Positions 33,138 through 42,759 of a stretch of DNA of 64,000 nt are shown here, piece after piece. Both the position numbers and the translations under genes were made by a program. Under the pieces are notes generated by a model that worked only from the letters and a program-made list of their open reading frames with translations, was not told where the DNA came from and did no database searches. This DNA comes from Mycolicibacterium sphagni. GTDB lineage: Bacteria > Actinomycetota > Actinomycetes > Mycobacteriales > Mycobacteriaceae. Location: contig NZ_VBSB01000014.1 in NCBI RefSeq assembly GCF_013337765.1, positions 1 through 64,000 of the forward strand, in the 5' to 3' direction. The first letter of the stretch is position 1. Each line of letters begins with the position of its first letter.

Positions 33138-35278
33138 GCACCACGGCTCGGCTGTGGAACCGACCGCTGCTGTGGGACACCAGCTGCCCACCGCACCTCG
33201 CACTGACGGGCATGGTGCTGCGCTGGGTGCAATCGGGCAGCCGCTGGCGCACCCGCATCGTGTACGCGTTGCTGATCTGGCACCTCGTCGGATTCTTCGT
33301 CCTCGTCGTCGCCGGCCCAGCCTTGGCCGCCCCCAACACCGACACTCCTGCGCCCAAACCCAACCCGGCCGACACCTCGATGTTCGGGTGGATCGACGTC
33401 AAGGACTCCAGCGGAATCCCGGTCAGCGACTACTTCATCGCCGTCGACCAGGGAAACGCGTTCTCCGTCCTGCCCGGGGTGGGCGACGAAGCCAAGAGCG
33501 CCAACATCGCGCTCGCCCCGATCCTCGAACTCGAATACGGCTTGTTCAAGATCACCTGCCAGGTGGCGCTGTGGATCATCGGCTACGGCCTGTCGTTCAA
33601 ATGGCTCGACTTCATCGCCAAACCCTTCGACAAACTCGGCCAGGCCACCGAAGGCCTGACCCACAACATCGGCATCCTCACCCTGGCGCTGACACTCGCC
33701 GGCGGGGTCGCCGCCTTCGCCGTCGTACGTGGCCGCACCTCCAAAGCCGCCTACCAAATCGGCTCGGCAATCGTGATCACCGCGCTGATGGCCAGCATCT
33801 TCGCCCACCCGGTGGCCGCGTTGGTCGGGTCAGACGGCTACCTGGCCAAAGCCCGCGACGTCGGAATCAGCATCTCCGCCGGCATCACCCGCGGCACCGC
33901 GGCCTCACCGGCCGGCTCGGATCCAACCATCAACGAACTGCAAACCGCCCTCGCCGACGGGTTCGTCAGGACCCCAACTCAGATCCTCAACTTCAACGCC
34001 AACGCCGACGCCAACGGCTGCAAGGGGGTGTGGAACGCCGGCATCCGTTCCGGAGACCGCGACAAACTCAAAGACTCGATCGCCAAGTGCGGCGGCTCCG
34101 GCAAGAAGATGAAAAGCGCCGCCGACCACCTCACCGGCGACCGGCTGGCCAGCGCCGCGGCCATGCTGCTGCTCTCCACGATCTTGCTGGCGTTCGGCTG
34201 CTACCTGATGGGCAAGATCATCCTGACCGTCGTCCTGGCGCTGTCCAACGCGATCATGCTGCCCGTCGTCGGCACTCTGGGCGTCGTCGCCGGCGGGCTC
34301 CAAGGCATGGCATTCAAATGCCTGTGCAACCTCGCGCTGGCGCTGATCAAAATCCCGCTGACCGTGGTGTACGCGGGTGCCTACGCCGCGCTGCTGGGCG
34401 CCATGCTCCGCGTCGACGGCAATCCCGTCCAGATCCTTCTGCTGTCGACGATTCTGCTGATCGTCGCGATCGTCGCGTTCCGCCGCATCGAGGGTGGCGT
34501 GAAGAACGGCCACGGCAACATCCTGAGCTTCCTCAACCGCGGCGGCGGCTCCTCTGAACTACCCAAGTCACCACCCTCGACTCTGGCCCGGCGTAGCACC
34601 GCCCTTGCGCTGCAGGCCGGTGGGGCCGCGCTCGGAGTCCCGCCGACCTTGACCGGGCTGGCAGTCGGGGCCGGCCGCTCGCTCCGCAACAACGGCGGCG
34701 GCCGCGGCGCCCACCTCGCCGCATCGCGCAGCCACAGCCAGCAGCCCAGCCAACACGACGACCCGGCCGCCCAGCAGCAGTGGAACCAGTGGTGGCAGCA
34801 CCAGCAGCACGCCGCCAATCAGCAACAGCCCACCGCTCAAATCACCGGCGACCCCGGGGCCGGATCCACCGCGGCGACGCCGCCACCCCCACCGGCCGGT
34901 GAGTCCGGGCCTCCGGCCTCGCGGGTGGCTCAGGTTCTGCGGGAGGTGCCCGCGCTGCATCCCGACGTCGCGGCCGCGGTCAGCGCGATGCCCCAGCAGA
35001 TCCAGCCGGCCGCATGGCTGCCGCCGGTAAACCATCCACCATCACGGGCACCACAACCGCCGCGGGCACCACAACCGCCGCGGGCGGCCGCGGCGGCATC
35101 CGTGCCCATGTCCAACGAATCGCGCCGCGACGCGCTCCAGGCCGCCGCCTGGTGCGGTGCCCCACTCAGCCGCGGCGGGTTCTGCTCAAACCACGCCGGA
35201 TCGTGCCCGCACCATCCGACGCAAGGCGCCCCACCTCCCCGCGCCGCCGACATCGTCAACCGGCCGCGCCCCAGCTAG
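33134..35278 (+). CDS. VirB6-like polytopic channel protein
   Basis: 714 residues. An N-terminal membrane segment or signal (VYALLIWHLVGFFVLVVAGP) is followed by about six more hydrophobic segments up to residue 460, including a long paired one (AAMLLLSTILLAFGCYLMGK). The C-terminal 250 residues are Gly/Pro/Gln-rich with two copies of APQPPR. Topology and place between VirB4 and the NlpC/P60 protein fit a VirB6/TrbL-type inner-membrane channel. The ATG overlaps the VirB4 stop. Confidence 0.75.
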   Translation: MSTTARLWNRPLLWDTSCPPHLALTGMVLRWVQSGSRWRTRIVYALLIWHLVGFFVLVVAGPALAAPNTDTPAPKPNPADTSMFGWIDVKDSSGIPVSDYFIAVDQGNAFSVLPGVGDEAKSANIALAPILELEYGLFKITCQVALWIIGYGLSFKWLDFIAKPFDKLGQATEGLTHNIGILTLALTLAGGVAAFAVVRGRTSKAAYQIGSAIVITALMASIFAHPVAALVGSDGYLAKARDVGISISAGITRGTAASPAGSDPTINELQTALADGFVRTPTQILNFNANADANGCKGVWNAGIRSGDRDKLKDSIAKCGGSGKKMKSAADHLTGDRLASAAAMLLLSTILLAFGCYLMGKIILTVVLALSNAIMLPVVGTLGVVAGGLQGMAFKCLCNLALALIKIPLTVVYAGAYAALLGAMLRVDGNPVQILLLSTILLIVAIVAFRRIEGGVKNGHGNILSFLNRGGGSSELPKSPPSTLARRSTALALQAGGAALGVPPTLTGLAVGAGRSLRNNGGGRGAHLAASRSHSQQPSQHDDPAAQQQWNQWWQHQQHAANQQQPTAQITGDPGAGSTAATPPPPPAGESGPPASRVAQVLREVPALHPDVAAAVSAMPQQIQPAAWLPPVNHPPSRAPQPPRAPQPPRAAAAASVPMSNESRRDALQAAAWCGAPLSRGGFCSNHAGSCPHHPTQGAPPPRAADIVNRPRPS

Positions 35279-35290
35279 CAGCGCGCCACC

Positions 35291-36496
35291 ATGAAAACCC
35301 TCGACCCCAAAGCCCTACTGGCAGCCCTCATCACGCTCCTCGTCGGCGCGGTGGCCATACCGATTCTGATCATCGGGCTGATCATCACCCCGAGCACCGT
35401 GGCCAACAGCCCCGACCAACAGCTCAACAAGTGCGACGCCCAGATGCGCGCAGCCGGGATGCTGGCCCAGAACGCTCCAGCCGCCGACATCACCGGCCCC
35501 AACGCCGGCAACAACGCCCAAGTCGTCGTCGCCGTCGGCGAAAAGATGCACGTCCCACCCCAGGGCATCATCGTCGCCCTGGCGACAGCGTTGACTGAGT
35601 CTCAGCTGAAGAACTACGCCAACGACGGCACCGGCAAGCTGGCACCCGATCAGCACGGCATCGAGGCCTCACTGCGGTTCCCGCACGACGCGGTCGGCCG
35701 AGACCACGGGTCGATCGGCATCATGCAGCAGCAGTGGCCCTGGTGGGGCACCATGCAAGAGCTCATGACGCCGGCGATCGCCGCGCGCAAGTTCTACGAG
35801 GCGCTGTACAAGGTCAGCAACTGGCAGAACCTCCCGGTCACCGTGGCCGCCCAGTCCGTGCAGGGCAGCGCCAAACCCGACGCCTACGCCGCGCAAGAGC
35901 CGCGGGCCCGCGCCCTCTACGCCGCCTACCGCGGCGCCGGCGGAGCCACCGACGACGAGGAAGCCACCCTCGTTGGGCTGAGCGTGTCCACCCCCGGCGA
36001 CCCGCGAGCTCCCCCACAGGTCGACGGCGATTCAAGCACCACCAGCGACCTGTGCAACATCCTCCGCGTCGGCGTCCAGCAGCAAAACGCCGCCCAAGCC
36101 AATCCAGTCATCCACTCCAGCGAGGCCGGGGTCCGGGCCGTCCAGGCCGCACAGTCTCAGATCGGACTCCCCTACGTGTGGGGCGGCGGCGGACCCAATG
36201 GACCCAGCGGCGGCGGGTTCGACTGCTCCGGGCTCACCTCGTACGCGATCTACCAAGCCAGCGGCAAGACGCTGCCCCGTCAGACCTACGGCCAGGTCAA
36301 CGCCGGGGTGCCGGTGCCCGACCTCAGCCAGATGCTCCCGGGGGATCTCGTACTGTCCAACTTCAGCGAGCGCGGCCCCGAGCACGTCCAGCTGTACGCT
36401 GGCGGCGGCCAAGTCGTCGAGGCCCAGCAGCGCGGCGTCCCGGTGAAGATGAGCCCGTTCCCCAAGGGCAAGGTCATCATCCGACGTGTCCTCTGA
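35291..36496 (+). CDS. Bifunctional cell-wall hydrolase with NlpC/P60 domain
   Basis: 401 residues. A membrane anchor (LITLLVGAVAIPILIIGLII) precedes a lysozyme- or transglycosylase-like region (GIIVALATALTESQLKNYA, with a candidate catalytic Glu) and a C-terminal NlpC/P60 peptidase with FDCSGLTSYA (Cys near 311) and PEHVQLYAGG (His near 365). This pairing is typical of the peptidoglycan-opening enzyme in Gram-positive conjugation systems (TcpG-like). It acts outside the membrane to let the channel cross the wall. Confidence 0.87.
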   Translation: MKTLDPKALLAALITLLVGAVAIPILIIGLIITPSTVANSPDQQLNKCDAQMRAAGMLAQNAPAADITGPNAGNNAQVVVAVGEKMHVPPQGIIVALATALTESQLKNYANDGTGKLAPDQHGIEASLRFPHDAVGRDHGSIGIMQQQWPWWGTMQELMTPAIAARKFYEALYKVSNWQNLPVTVAAQSVQGSAKPDAYAAQEPRARALYAAYRGAGGATDDEEATLVGLSVSTPGDPRAPPQVDGDSSTTSDLCNILRVGVQQQNAAQANPVIHSSEAGVRAVQAAQSQIGLPYVWGGGGPNGPSGGGFDCSGLTSYAIYQASGKTLPRQTYGQVNAGVPVPDLSQMLPGDLVLSNFSERGPEHVQLYAGGGQVVEAQQRGVPVKMSPFPKGKVIIRRVL

Positions 36497-36536
36497 CCGC
36501 GAAATCCCCTCTCTCCCCGGACATCCGGCTACACCC

Positions 36537-36875
36537 ATGAGTAATTCACCGACCACACGGCGCCGCCAGGGCGAGCACCTACGCGCCCAGCTAATGGCCG
36601 CGCTGGCCGCCGCACCGGCACCGATGACCACCGCCGAACTCCGCGAGCATCTCGACACCCAGCTCGGCCGCCCGATCGTCATCGAAAAGATCTACCGGGC
36701 CCTGGTGATCCTCGCCGGCCGCGGTGAGATCCACCGCGTACCCACCCGAGGCCGCAACACCCAGTGGGCCAGCACCCCGGCCGCCCAGCGCAACTCCGCT
36801 GACACCGTCTCCCAACAAACAGCAGACGTACCTCTGCGCTCAACGGATGGGCGCCCGCAACGGCCCGCTATTTAG
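36537..36875 (+). CDS. Winged-helix-like regulator (112 aa)
   Basis: ATG 41 bases after the hydrolase stop. A compact helical domain (HLRAQLMAALAAAPAPMTTA, then ELREHLDTQLGRP and KIYRALVILAGRGEIHRV) fits a winged helix. The tail is Thr/Gln-rich. It could regulate the transfer genes or act on DNA in transfer; neither is shown. Confidence 0.6.
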   Translation: MSNSPTTRRRQGEHLRAQLMAALAAAPAPMTTAELREHLDTQLGRPIVIEKIYRALVILAGRGEIHRVPTRGRNTQWASTPAAQRNSADTVSQQTADVPLRSTDGRPQRPAI

Positions 36876-36886
36876 TCGCCCCACGG

Positions 36887-36919
36887 TGACCGGATCGGCG
36901 AAACCGTCGGCATATACCT
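36887..36919 (+). promoter_or_regulatory. TGACCGG/CATATACCT promoter-like element, copy 8
   Basis: TGACCGGATC and TATACCT at 26 bases, then six bases to the ATG of the membrane protein before the FtsK-like gene. Confidence 0.75.
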
Positions 36920-36925
36920 CCGGGC

Positions 36926-37714
36926 ATGAGCACTATCGAGCCCGATTCCGGGCGCGACACGGTCGCCGACTGGCCCGCAGACGACTGGGACGACCCCCAC
37001 GGCCGGAACGACACCCGGCCAGCATCCAGAGATCCGCGCGAGGTGGAGGTGGTTCCCTCCCGGTGGGCCGACCGCGCCGACGAGGTCCTCACCGGACCGG
37101 CCCCGCGGCGACGATGGTGGATTCTCGCAGCAGTCGCGGGGGCGGCGATCGCGGCGACGGTCTGGTGGCTGCTGGGACGAACCCCCGAAGGACCCACCGT
37201 GACGATCGCCCCGGCCACCCCCACCGCGCACGAGACGCCTACGCCGTCCGCCCAACCCGACATCACCACCGACGTCCCCGTCCCGACGACGAACACCCCG
37301 GTGCCCACCGGGCAACCGGAGACCGGACCGGCCAACGACGTCGCCGCGGGTTTCGCCGCCGACTACGCCAATCCCGGTGCCGGCAAGGATGACTGGCTCA
37401 ACCGGATCAGCCGGTGGACCTCGCCCCAACTGACTGACGGCTACCGCCTCACCGACCCCAACCGCCTCCCGGCAGCACAGTTGCAGCGGCTCTCCCCGCC
37501 GTTGAACAACGACTCCGGCACCGTCATCTACGACGCCTTCTACGACACGTTGACCCTGGAAATCCGCGTCGCCTTCCTCGACGACCGCTGGCAAGTGATC
37601 GCCGCATTGGACACCCGCCCCTTCGATGACGACGTGTCACCACCGGGCAGCACACCCCCGCAGACCACGCCCTACCTCCCGCCCGACATCGGCGCACCCC
37701 AACCCCAACCCTGA
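36926..37714 (+). CDS. Single-pass membrane protein with NTF2/VirB8-like outer domain
   Basis: 262 residues from a leaderless ATG. Cytoplasmic acidic N-terminus, one membrane segment (WWILAAVAGAAIAATVWWLL, about 66-85), a Thr/Pro-rich linker and a folded end with DVAAGFAADYANPGAGKDDW and LTLEIRVAFLDDRWQVIAAL, similar in outline to TcpC/VirB8-type domains. Directly upstream of the coupling ATPase gene, so a transfer role is likely. Confidence 0.68.
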   Translation: MSTIEPDSGRDTVADWPADDWDDPHGRNDTRPASRDPREVEVVPSRWADRADEVLTGPAPRRRWWILAAVAGAAIAATVWWLLGRTPEGPTVTIAPATPTAHETPTPSAQPDITTDVPVPTTNTPVPTGQPETGPANDVAAGFAADYANPGAGKDDWLNRISRWTSPQLTDGYRLTDPNRLPAAQLQRLSPPLNNDSGTVIYDAFYDTLTLEIRVAFLDDRWQVIAALDTRPFDDDVSPPGSTPPQTTPYLPPDIGAPQPQP

Positions 37715-37746
37715 CTCGACCCGGGCGAACGAAAGGTCCACCCCCC

Positions 37747-39999
37747 GTGGCTCAACGACTCACCATCACCTGGGCAGGAACCCAGATCCCGTGGATCGCC
37801 ATGACGATCTGGACGGCGGCGATCGGCACGGCTACCGCCGACTGGCTGCACCTGAGCAATCCGCACCGGTTCCCCTTCTTCGCCACCGCGTTCCTCATCG
37901 TCTCTGCGCTGGCCGCGGCCGCCATCGTGGCCATCGTGGCGCGCCACGCCGCCCGGCGTGCCGCGGTGGTCGCCGAACTCGTCGAAGCGCTGCACACTCC
38001 GCTGGGCTGGCCCGCCCCCTCCCATGGGCTCATCAGCGCGAGCGGATTCAAACCCGCCCCCCGCGCGGTCCGTCGCGCGCACGGCATCTATCCGACCAAG
38101 ATCCGCATGCATTACATCCCGGCCGCCGCGGTCAAACAGCAGTCCTCTCTCCAACGCCTGCAGCTGCCCAGCTCCGGCGACAACGACCCCGACACGGCTG
38201 GGACGAATCCGGAGTGGCTGCGGCTCATCAACTCCTTGCTCTCGGAGAACCTAGGGGTGTCCTACACGCTGTCGGTGGATCGCCGCGCTCGCCGGCTCAC
38301 CGCCACACCGGACACCCGTGAGGTCACCGAGGAGCCCGCGGCGATTCAGCGGCTACGCGCGAAGGTGGCCAGCCCAGCAATGTTCGAGTCCGGCGCCACC
38401 GTCACCGACTACACGCTCTCTGATCGGGGCCGGATCACTGAATTCGATGTCGCACACAATATTTCGGAGAAACTGGCCCGCTCCGGAGCGCGTATGCACC
38501 AGATCGAACGGGTGATGTCGAAGATCCTTGCCGGTCGGTGGCGCGCCGACTTCAAGCTCGAGCACGACACCGTCCATTTCGAGTTGCGGCCCAGCCTGCC
38601 CAGGCTGGTGTGGCCGCGCATCTACCCGGAGATGGCCGGCGTCGCCGAGGCGATCGCCAACTACAAGAACACCCGCTTCTTCTACGCCTACGACGAGGAC
38701 CGCAACCCGATCTCCTGGCACCCGAAAACGCAGCCGCAGAGGCTGATCATCGGCCCAACCGGTTCAGGCAAGACGTCGACGATCCATACCTTCATCACCC
38801 AGGCCGCTCGCGCCCACTGGGCAGTCAACATCGCCGACCGCAAGAACATCGAGTACCGCGGCTTCCGGGACTGGCCCAACGTGCAGTGCGTGGCCACCCG
38901 CATCGAGGACCAGATCGCGTTGATCTATCAGACCTGGATGCTGATGAAGGACCGTTACGAGGCCGGCGAGTCCGGTGTGGCCCGCACCGAGGATTTCTCA
39001 CCCGTGCTGCTGGTGCTCGACGAGTTCACCGAGTTGGTCAAGGACATCGCCGCCTGGTACGTCAAGCTGCGCGGCAGTAAACCGGCATCGGAGACCAAGA
39101 ACTGGCCTCGGGAACTGCCGATCGAAGAGATGGTCGGGTCGGTCCTTCGGCTGGGCCGCACCGCCCGCATCCACCTCATCATCGGCATGCAGCGCCCGGA
39201 CGTGAAGTACGTCGAGGGCGAGAACCGCGACAACCTCACCGGCCGCCAGTCCCTTGGCCGCCTCGGCCGCCAGGGTGCCGACATGCTGTGGGGCGACTAC
39301 TACACCGGCACCACCATCCCGCCCGGGCTGCTCGGCCGCGGCATGGCCTACAACGACCACGGCGAGCCGGTCGAGGTGCAGAACTTCTTTACCCCCGACC
39401 CCTACAAGCCCGACGACCTCACCGACCCCGTCGCCAAACGTGTCCTCAAAGAGCTGCGCCCCACCTCGTGCAGCCATCCCCGCATCGTCTTCGACACCCC
39501 ATTCGACCCACACGAAGACGAAGACTTCCACTACACCGACTATCTCGAAGCGCGGGTGTACCTGGCCGAGGAACGCCCCGCCCTGGATCCGCTGAGCCCG
39601 CAGTACCGGTTCAAACCGCAGCTATCGGCGGCGACCGCATTCGCAGCGACCTCCGCGCTGGGCCCAAACACCGCCCACCACAACGCCGCTCCCATCCCGG
39701 TCACAGCGCCGACACGACAGCGCCACACTGCCGGCTCCGACCGCTGGCCCGGCTACGGATCCCCAGCCCCGCGCATGGTCGACGACCTCCAGGTCGGCGA
39801 CCTCATCTGCGTAGACGCAGGCCTTGGAGTGTGGGGAATCCTCGACAAGGCGCCCGAACCCGACCCGGTAGATCCCAACGCCTTGCTGTTGAGCTGGCGC
39901 AGCGCCGACGACGACTACGACCTCTTGACTGTGCCGGCCGACGACTCCATCGTGTCGCGCCCACTACTCGACGACGACGACCAAAGCCGCGCCGCATGA
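37747..39999 (+). CDS. FtsK/SpoIIIE-type coupling ATPase (TcpA-like)
   Basis: 750 residues, GTG start with GAAAGG upstream. Two N-terminal membrane segments (residues about 13-65) precede a cytoplasmic FtsK-type motor: Walker A GPTGSGKT near 337-344, Walker B VLLVLDEFTEL near 425 and IHLIIGMQRPDVKYVEG, the FtsK Gln motif. TcpA-like FtsK proteins couple DNA to the transfer channel in Gram-positive systems. Only one motor domain is present, so it is not an EccC-type ESX ATPase. Confidence 0.87.
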   Translation: MAQRLTITWAGTQIPWIAMTIWTAAIGTATADWLHLSNPHRFPFFATAFLIVSALAAAAIVAIVARHAARRAAVVAELVEALHTPLGWPAPSHGLISASGFKPAPRAVRRAHGIYPTKIRMHYIPAAAVKQQSSLQRLQLPSSGDNDPDTAGTNPEWLRLINSLLSENLGVSYTLSVDRRARRLTATPDTREVTEEPAAIQRLRAKVASPAMFESGATVTDYTLSDRGRITEFDVAHNISEKLARSGARMHQIERVMSKILAGRWRADFKLEHDTVHFELRPSLPRLVWPRIYPEMAGVAEAIANYKNTRFFYAYDEDRNPISWHPKTQPQRLIIGPTGSGKTSTIHTFITQAARAHWAVNIADRKNIEYRGFRDWPNVQCVATRIEDQIALIYQTWMLMKDRYEAGESGVARTEDFSPVLLVLDEFTELVKDIAAWYVKLRGSKPASETKNWPRELPIEEMVGSVLRLGRTARIHLIIGMQRPDVKYVEGENRDNLTGRQSLGRLGRQGADMLWGDYYTGTTIPPGLLGRGMAYNDHGEPVEVQNFFTPDPYKPDDLTDPVAKRVLKELRPTSCSHPRIVFDTPFDPHEDEDFHYTDYLEARVYLAEERPALDPLSPQYRFKPQLSAATAFAATSALGPNTAHHNAAPIPVTAPTRQRHTAGSDRWPGYGSPAPRMVDDLQVGDLICVDAGLGVWGILDKAPEPDPVDPNALLLSWRSADDDYDLLTVPADDSIVSRPLLDDDDQSRAA

Positions 40000-40020
40000 C
40001 CCCACCAAGGAGCCCACACC

Positions 40021-40326
40021 ATGACCCAACCCACCAGCAGTTCCGGCGAACCCGAATGGGTCGAAACACTGCTACCACTGATCATGGTCGCCATGATCGG
40101 GTTCGCCGCCTACACCAAGCGCGCGGCGATCATCGGCTGGCTGACCGCCCGAAACATCATCGTCGGCCCCGAACAACAACCACTGATCACGTTCTACGCG
40201 GGCTACGGAATCGACCTTCAACGCATCGTGTTTCTGCTGATTCCGGCCGCAGCCACAGCGGTGTGTTCGGTCCTCATCGGCATCGCGATCTGGCGCAATG
40301 CGACCGCACCCCGACGGCCCAGCTGA
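40021..40326 (+). CDS. Small membrane protein (101 aa)
   Basis: Two membrane segments (LLPLIMVAMIGFAAYTK and IVFLLIPAAATAVCSVLIGI) separated by a hydrophilic loop. AAGGAG precedes the ATG. Follows the FtsK-like gene closely, so it probably belongs to the transfer apparatus. No family recognised. Confidence 0.65.
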   Translation: MTQPTSSSGEPEWVETLLPLIMVAMIGFAAYTKRAAIIGWLTARNIIVGPEQQPLITFYAGYGIDLQRIVFLLIPAAATAVCSVLIGIAIWRNATAPRRPS

Positions 40327-40415
40327 CCAATTCGCCTGGGTTTAGATGTCTCCAGCTAGGTACGATAAGTCGCCATAGGAAGCCGTGTTGTGTTGCCGAG
40401 AAGGGGTCGCTCCGG

Positions 40416-40823
40416 ATGCCGAGACGTTCCAGTAAGAAGGCCGAATATCAGGCGCGCGCTGACGAAGCGATTCGCGCGCAGCTGGCCAACCGGAAGGCCT
40501 TGGTCGGTGCGATCGGGACCGCCGAGGAGAAGTACGACCAGCAGCAAGAGGCCGTGGCCGAGGCGCAACGCGTGCTCGATGAGCGCGCCGCCGAGGTCGC
40601 CGACGCCTACAACAAGGCCCTCGACGGCGGGTGGACGGCCGCTGAATTGAAGGATCTCGGGATTACCCGCCCCGAGGCGAAGCCGTCGAAGTCACCGAAG
40701 ACGTCAGCTTCCAAGTCCGCCTCCACCGGCGATCCGTCCGGCGACCCGGGCACCGACAATCACAACGGCGCGGACAATCACGTGGCCTCATCCGAGTCCA
40801 CGACCGAACCGGCCCACCAGTAA
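40416..40823 (+). CDS. Coiled-coil protein (135 aa)
   Basis: Basic start, then a long charged helix (IGTAEEKYDQQQEAVAEAQR and onward) likely to form a coiled coil, and a Ser/Thr/Asp-rich disordered tail. GAGAAGGGG lies upstream of the ATG. It precedes the WXG-type substrate genes. Function unknown. Confidence 0.65.
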   Translation: MPRRSSKKAEYQARADEAIRAQLANRKALVGAIGTAEEKYDQQQEAVAEAQRVLDERAAEVADAYNKALDGGWTAAELKDLGITRPEAKPSKSPKTSASKSASTGDPSGDPGTDNHNGADNHVASSESTTEPAHQ

Positions 40824-40841
40824 CGCGACGGGAGAAACCTC

Positions 40842-41402
40842 ATGACCAGCCCTGACCAACCGCTGCCTCCATACCCCTATCCCACGCCGCCACCGACTCC
40901 GCTGCCGCAGTACCCGCCCTATATCCCCGAACAGGACGTCGATCTCTCCCATCTTCCGGAGAGCGCGCTCGACGGGATCCACGGCGACGGCGATGTGGTC
41001 CTCAAGAAGCCAGGCGAACTCGGCCCACCGGCGTATCCGCATGGGCCGGACATGACCGAGTCCCCGCCCGGATCGGGTGTGTGGGTGCCCGATCACCGCC
41101 CGGAGGCACCCGGTCAGACCCATCCAGCCGGGTATCACTCGGGTGGTGGAGATACCTATCCGACCACCGGGGATCCCGCCACCGACGAAGCGATCCGCCA
41201 GACCTTCACCAATCTCAGGGACATCCGCGACGCCCATGGCACCGGCCAAACCCCCGCCGACGGAACCTTCTACACCGACGCCGCCAACCGGGCTAGCGGC
41301 ATCCAGTCCGACCTCGAAGGCGTCGGCCGCGCCGCCGGCACCCACTGGACCGGCGAGGCCGCCGACATGTACCAGACCATCAACAAGCGGCTAGCCACCT
41401 AG
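40842..41402 (+). CDS. WXG-like type VII secretion candidate
   Basis: 186 residues with a Pro/Tyr-rich N-terminal half and a helical C-terminal half ending AAGTHWTGEAADMYQTINKR. The W-x-G turn between helices is the mark of WXG100-type proteins, here placed late. The remainder of a normal ESX signal (YxxxD/E after the turn) is not clear. Next to another secreted-type protein gene. Confidence 0.55.
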   Translation: MTSPDQPLPPYPYPTPPPTPLPQYPPYIPEQDVDLSHLPESALDGIHGDGDVVLKKPGELGPPAYPHGPDMTESPPGSGVWVPDHRPEAPGQTHPAGYHSGGGDTYPTTGDPATDEAIRQTFTNLRDIRDAHGTGQTPADGTFYTDAANRASGIQSDLEGVGRAAGTHWTGEAADMYQTINKRLAT

Positions 41403-41424
41403 CCTCAAGATCAGGGGAGATCCT

Positions 41425-42756
41425 ATGAGCGGCGGGGACACCAACGGCGACGGCGCCGTCGACTGGAAAGACCTTGTCGCGGCTGGCGTTCCGACGCCAC
41501 CCGCGGCCCAGCACTCTCCTCTCGACGACTATCTGGGCAGCATCGCCCCGCCACCGGCGGCTCCACCGCCCCCGGCGCCCGCCCCACCACCGCCAGCCAA
41601 GAAACCGCCCGCAGGTGGCGGCTCGGGCGGCGGCGGCCAGGGCAACGGCGCCGGCACGGCGGCCAACACCGATAAGAACGCCGGCGCAGCGGTCGACGCG
41701 TCGGCGGCCAACTCGCAGAACGGATTCAACAACTCCCAGGCCAATCTCGATGCGCTGCGCTCGGAGATCGAACGACTGGGCCCGATCCTGGACACCCCCG
41801 AAGGCCAGCAGCAGTTGATGGAGGCGTTGCAGCGTTATGCCCAGGCCGGCGGTGGTCAGTTGCAGGCCACCGATGGGGCGGCCCAGCAACAGGCCGGCGA
41901 CCTTCAGGGGGTGCTCGACCAGCTCAAGAGCGGGGACAAGAAATCATCGAGCTCCAAAGACAAGGACGACGACAGCGACGACAGCGACAGCAAGGACGAC
42001 AAGAAGAGCAGCGACAGCAGCGATCTCAAGGATCTGCTCTCCTCGCTCGGTCCGGCGCTGCAGAGCCTCAACCCGCTCGGACAGCAGAGCCCGCTCAGCC
42101 AGCTCGGACAGCAGAGCCCGTTCGGACAACAGGGCCAGAGCCCATTCGGGCAGAATTCGCCGTTCGGCCCGAACAGCACCCCGGCCGGCAGCGGTGTCAC
42201 CCCGGCGGCCAACCCCTTCGGATCAGTGCCCGGCGCCACGCCCGCTGGCACCCCGGCCGGCGGCGGCGGCTCCACACCGGGCACACCTGGCTCTCCGTTC
42301 GACGCGTTGAAGACCGACGCCGAGAAGCAAGCCGAGGGCGGCCAGGGCGGCGACGGCAAGGACGACCCGAACAGCAAGACCGTCACCCTGCCCAACGGCG
42401 ACAAGATAGAGGCTCCCACCGTTGAGGCCGCCCAGGCGCTGCGCGCATCGGCCACCAGCGATGACGCCACCGCCGCTTATCAAGCCGCCCACGTCGACAT
42501 CAAAACCAACCCGGGCACCTTGGTCGACCCCTCAGAGGTGCAGCCCGGCGACTACGCCCGGTGGGACGACGGCCAGATGTCGGTGGCCGCCGGCCCTGGC
42601 CGGGTCATGAACAACGGACAGGTCGTCGACGTGAACACGGTCGCCACCGACGATCAGGGCTTCGAGGGCTGGTACCGCCCACCCGGGGACGATGCCGGCG
42701 GGCAACCGCCAGCCACAACCCCTGGGACCACCGTGACCGCCAGCGGCGACAAGTAG
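41425..42756 (+). CDS. Large low-complexity secreted-type protein (443 aa)
   Basis: An N-terminal Pro-rich part, a helical segment with coiled-coil character (NSQANLDALRSEIERLGPIL) near 105-150, a Ser/Lys/Asp-rich stretch, QSP-F-G-Q repeats (LGQQSPFGQQGQSPFGQNSP) and a folded end with VTLPNGDKIEAPTVEAAQAL. This recalls ESX-associated substrates such as EspA/EspE or DUF4226 proteins but the match is loose. Lies 22 bases after the WXG-like gene. Confidence 0.5.
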   Translation: MSGGDTNGDGAVDWKDLVAAGVPTPPAAQHSPLDDYLGSIAPPPAAPPPPAPAPPPPAKKPPAGGGSGGGGQGNGAGTAANTDKNAGAAVDASAANSQNGFNNSQANLDALRSEIERLGPILDTPEGQQQLMEALQRYAQAGGGQLQATDGAAQQQAGDLQGVLDQLKSGDKKSSSSKDKDDDSDDSDSKDDKKSSDSSDLKDLLSSLGPALQSLNPLGQQSPLSQLGQQSPFGQQGQSPFGQNSPFGPNSTPAGSGVTPAANPFGSVPGATPAGTPAGGGGSTPGTPGSPFDALKTDAEKQAEGGQGGDGKDDPNSKTVTLPNGDKIEAPTVEAAQALRASATSDDATAAYQAAHVDIKTNPGTLVDPSEVQPGDYARWDDGQMSVAAGPGRVMNNGQVVDVNTVATDDQGFEGWYRPPGDDAGGQPPATTPGTTVTASGDK

Positions 42757-42759
42757 CCG

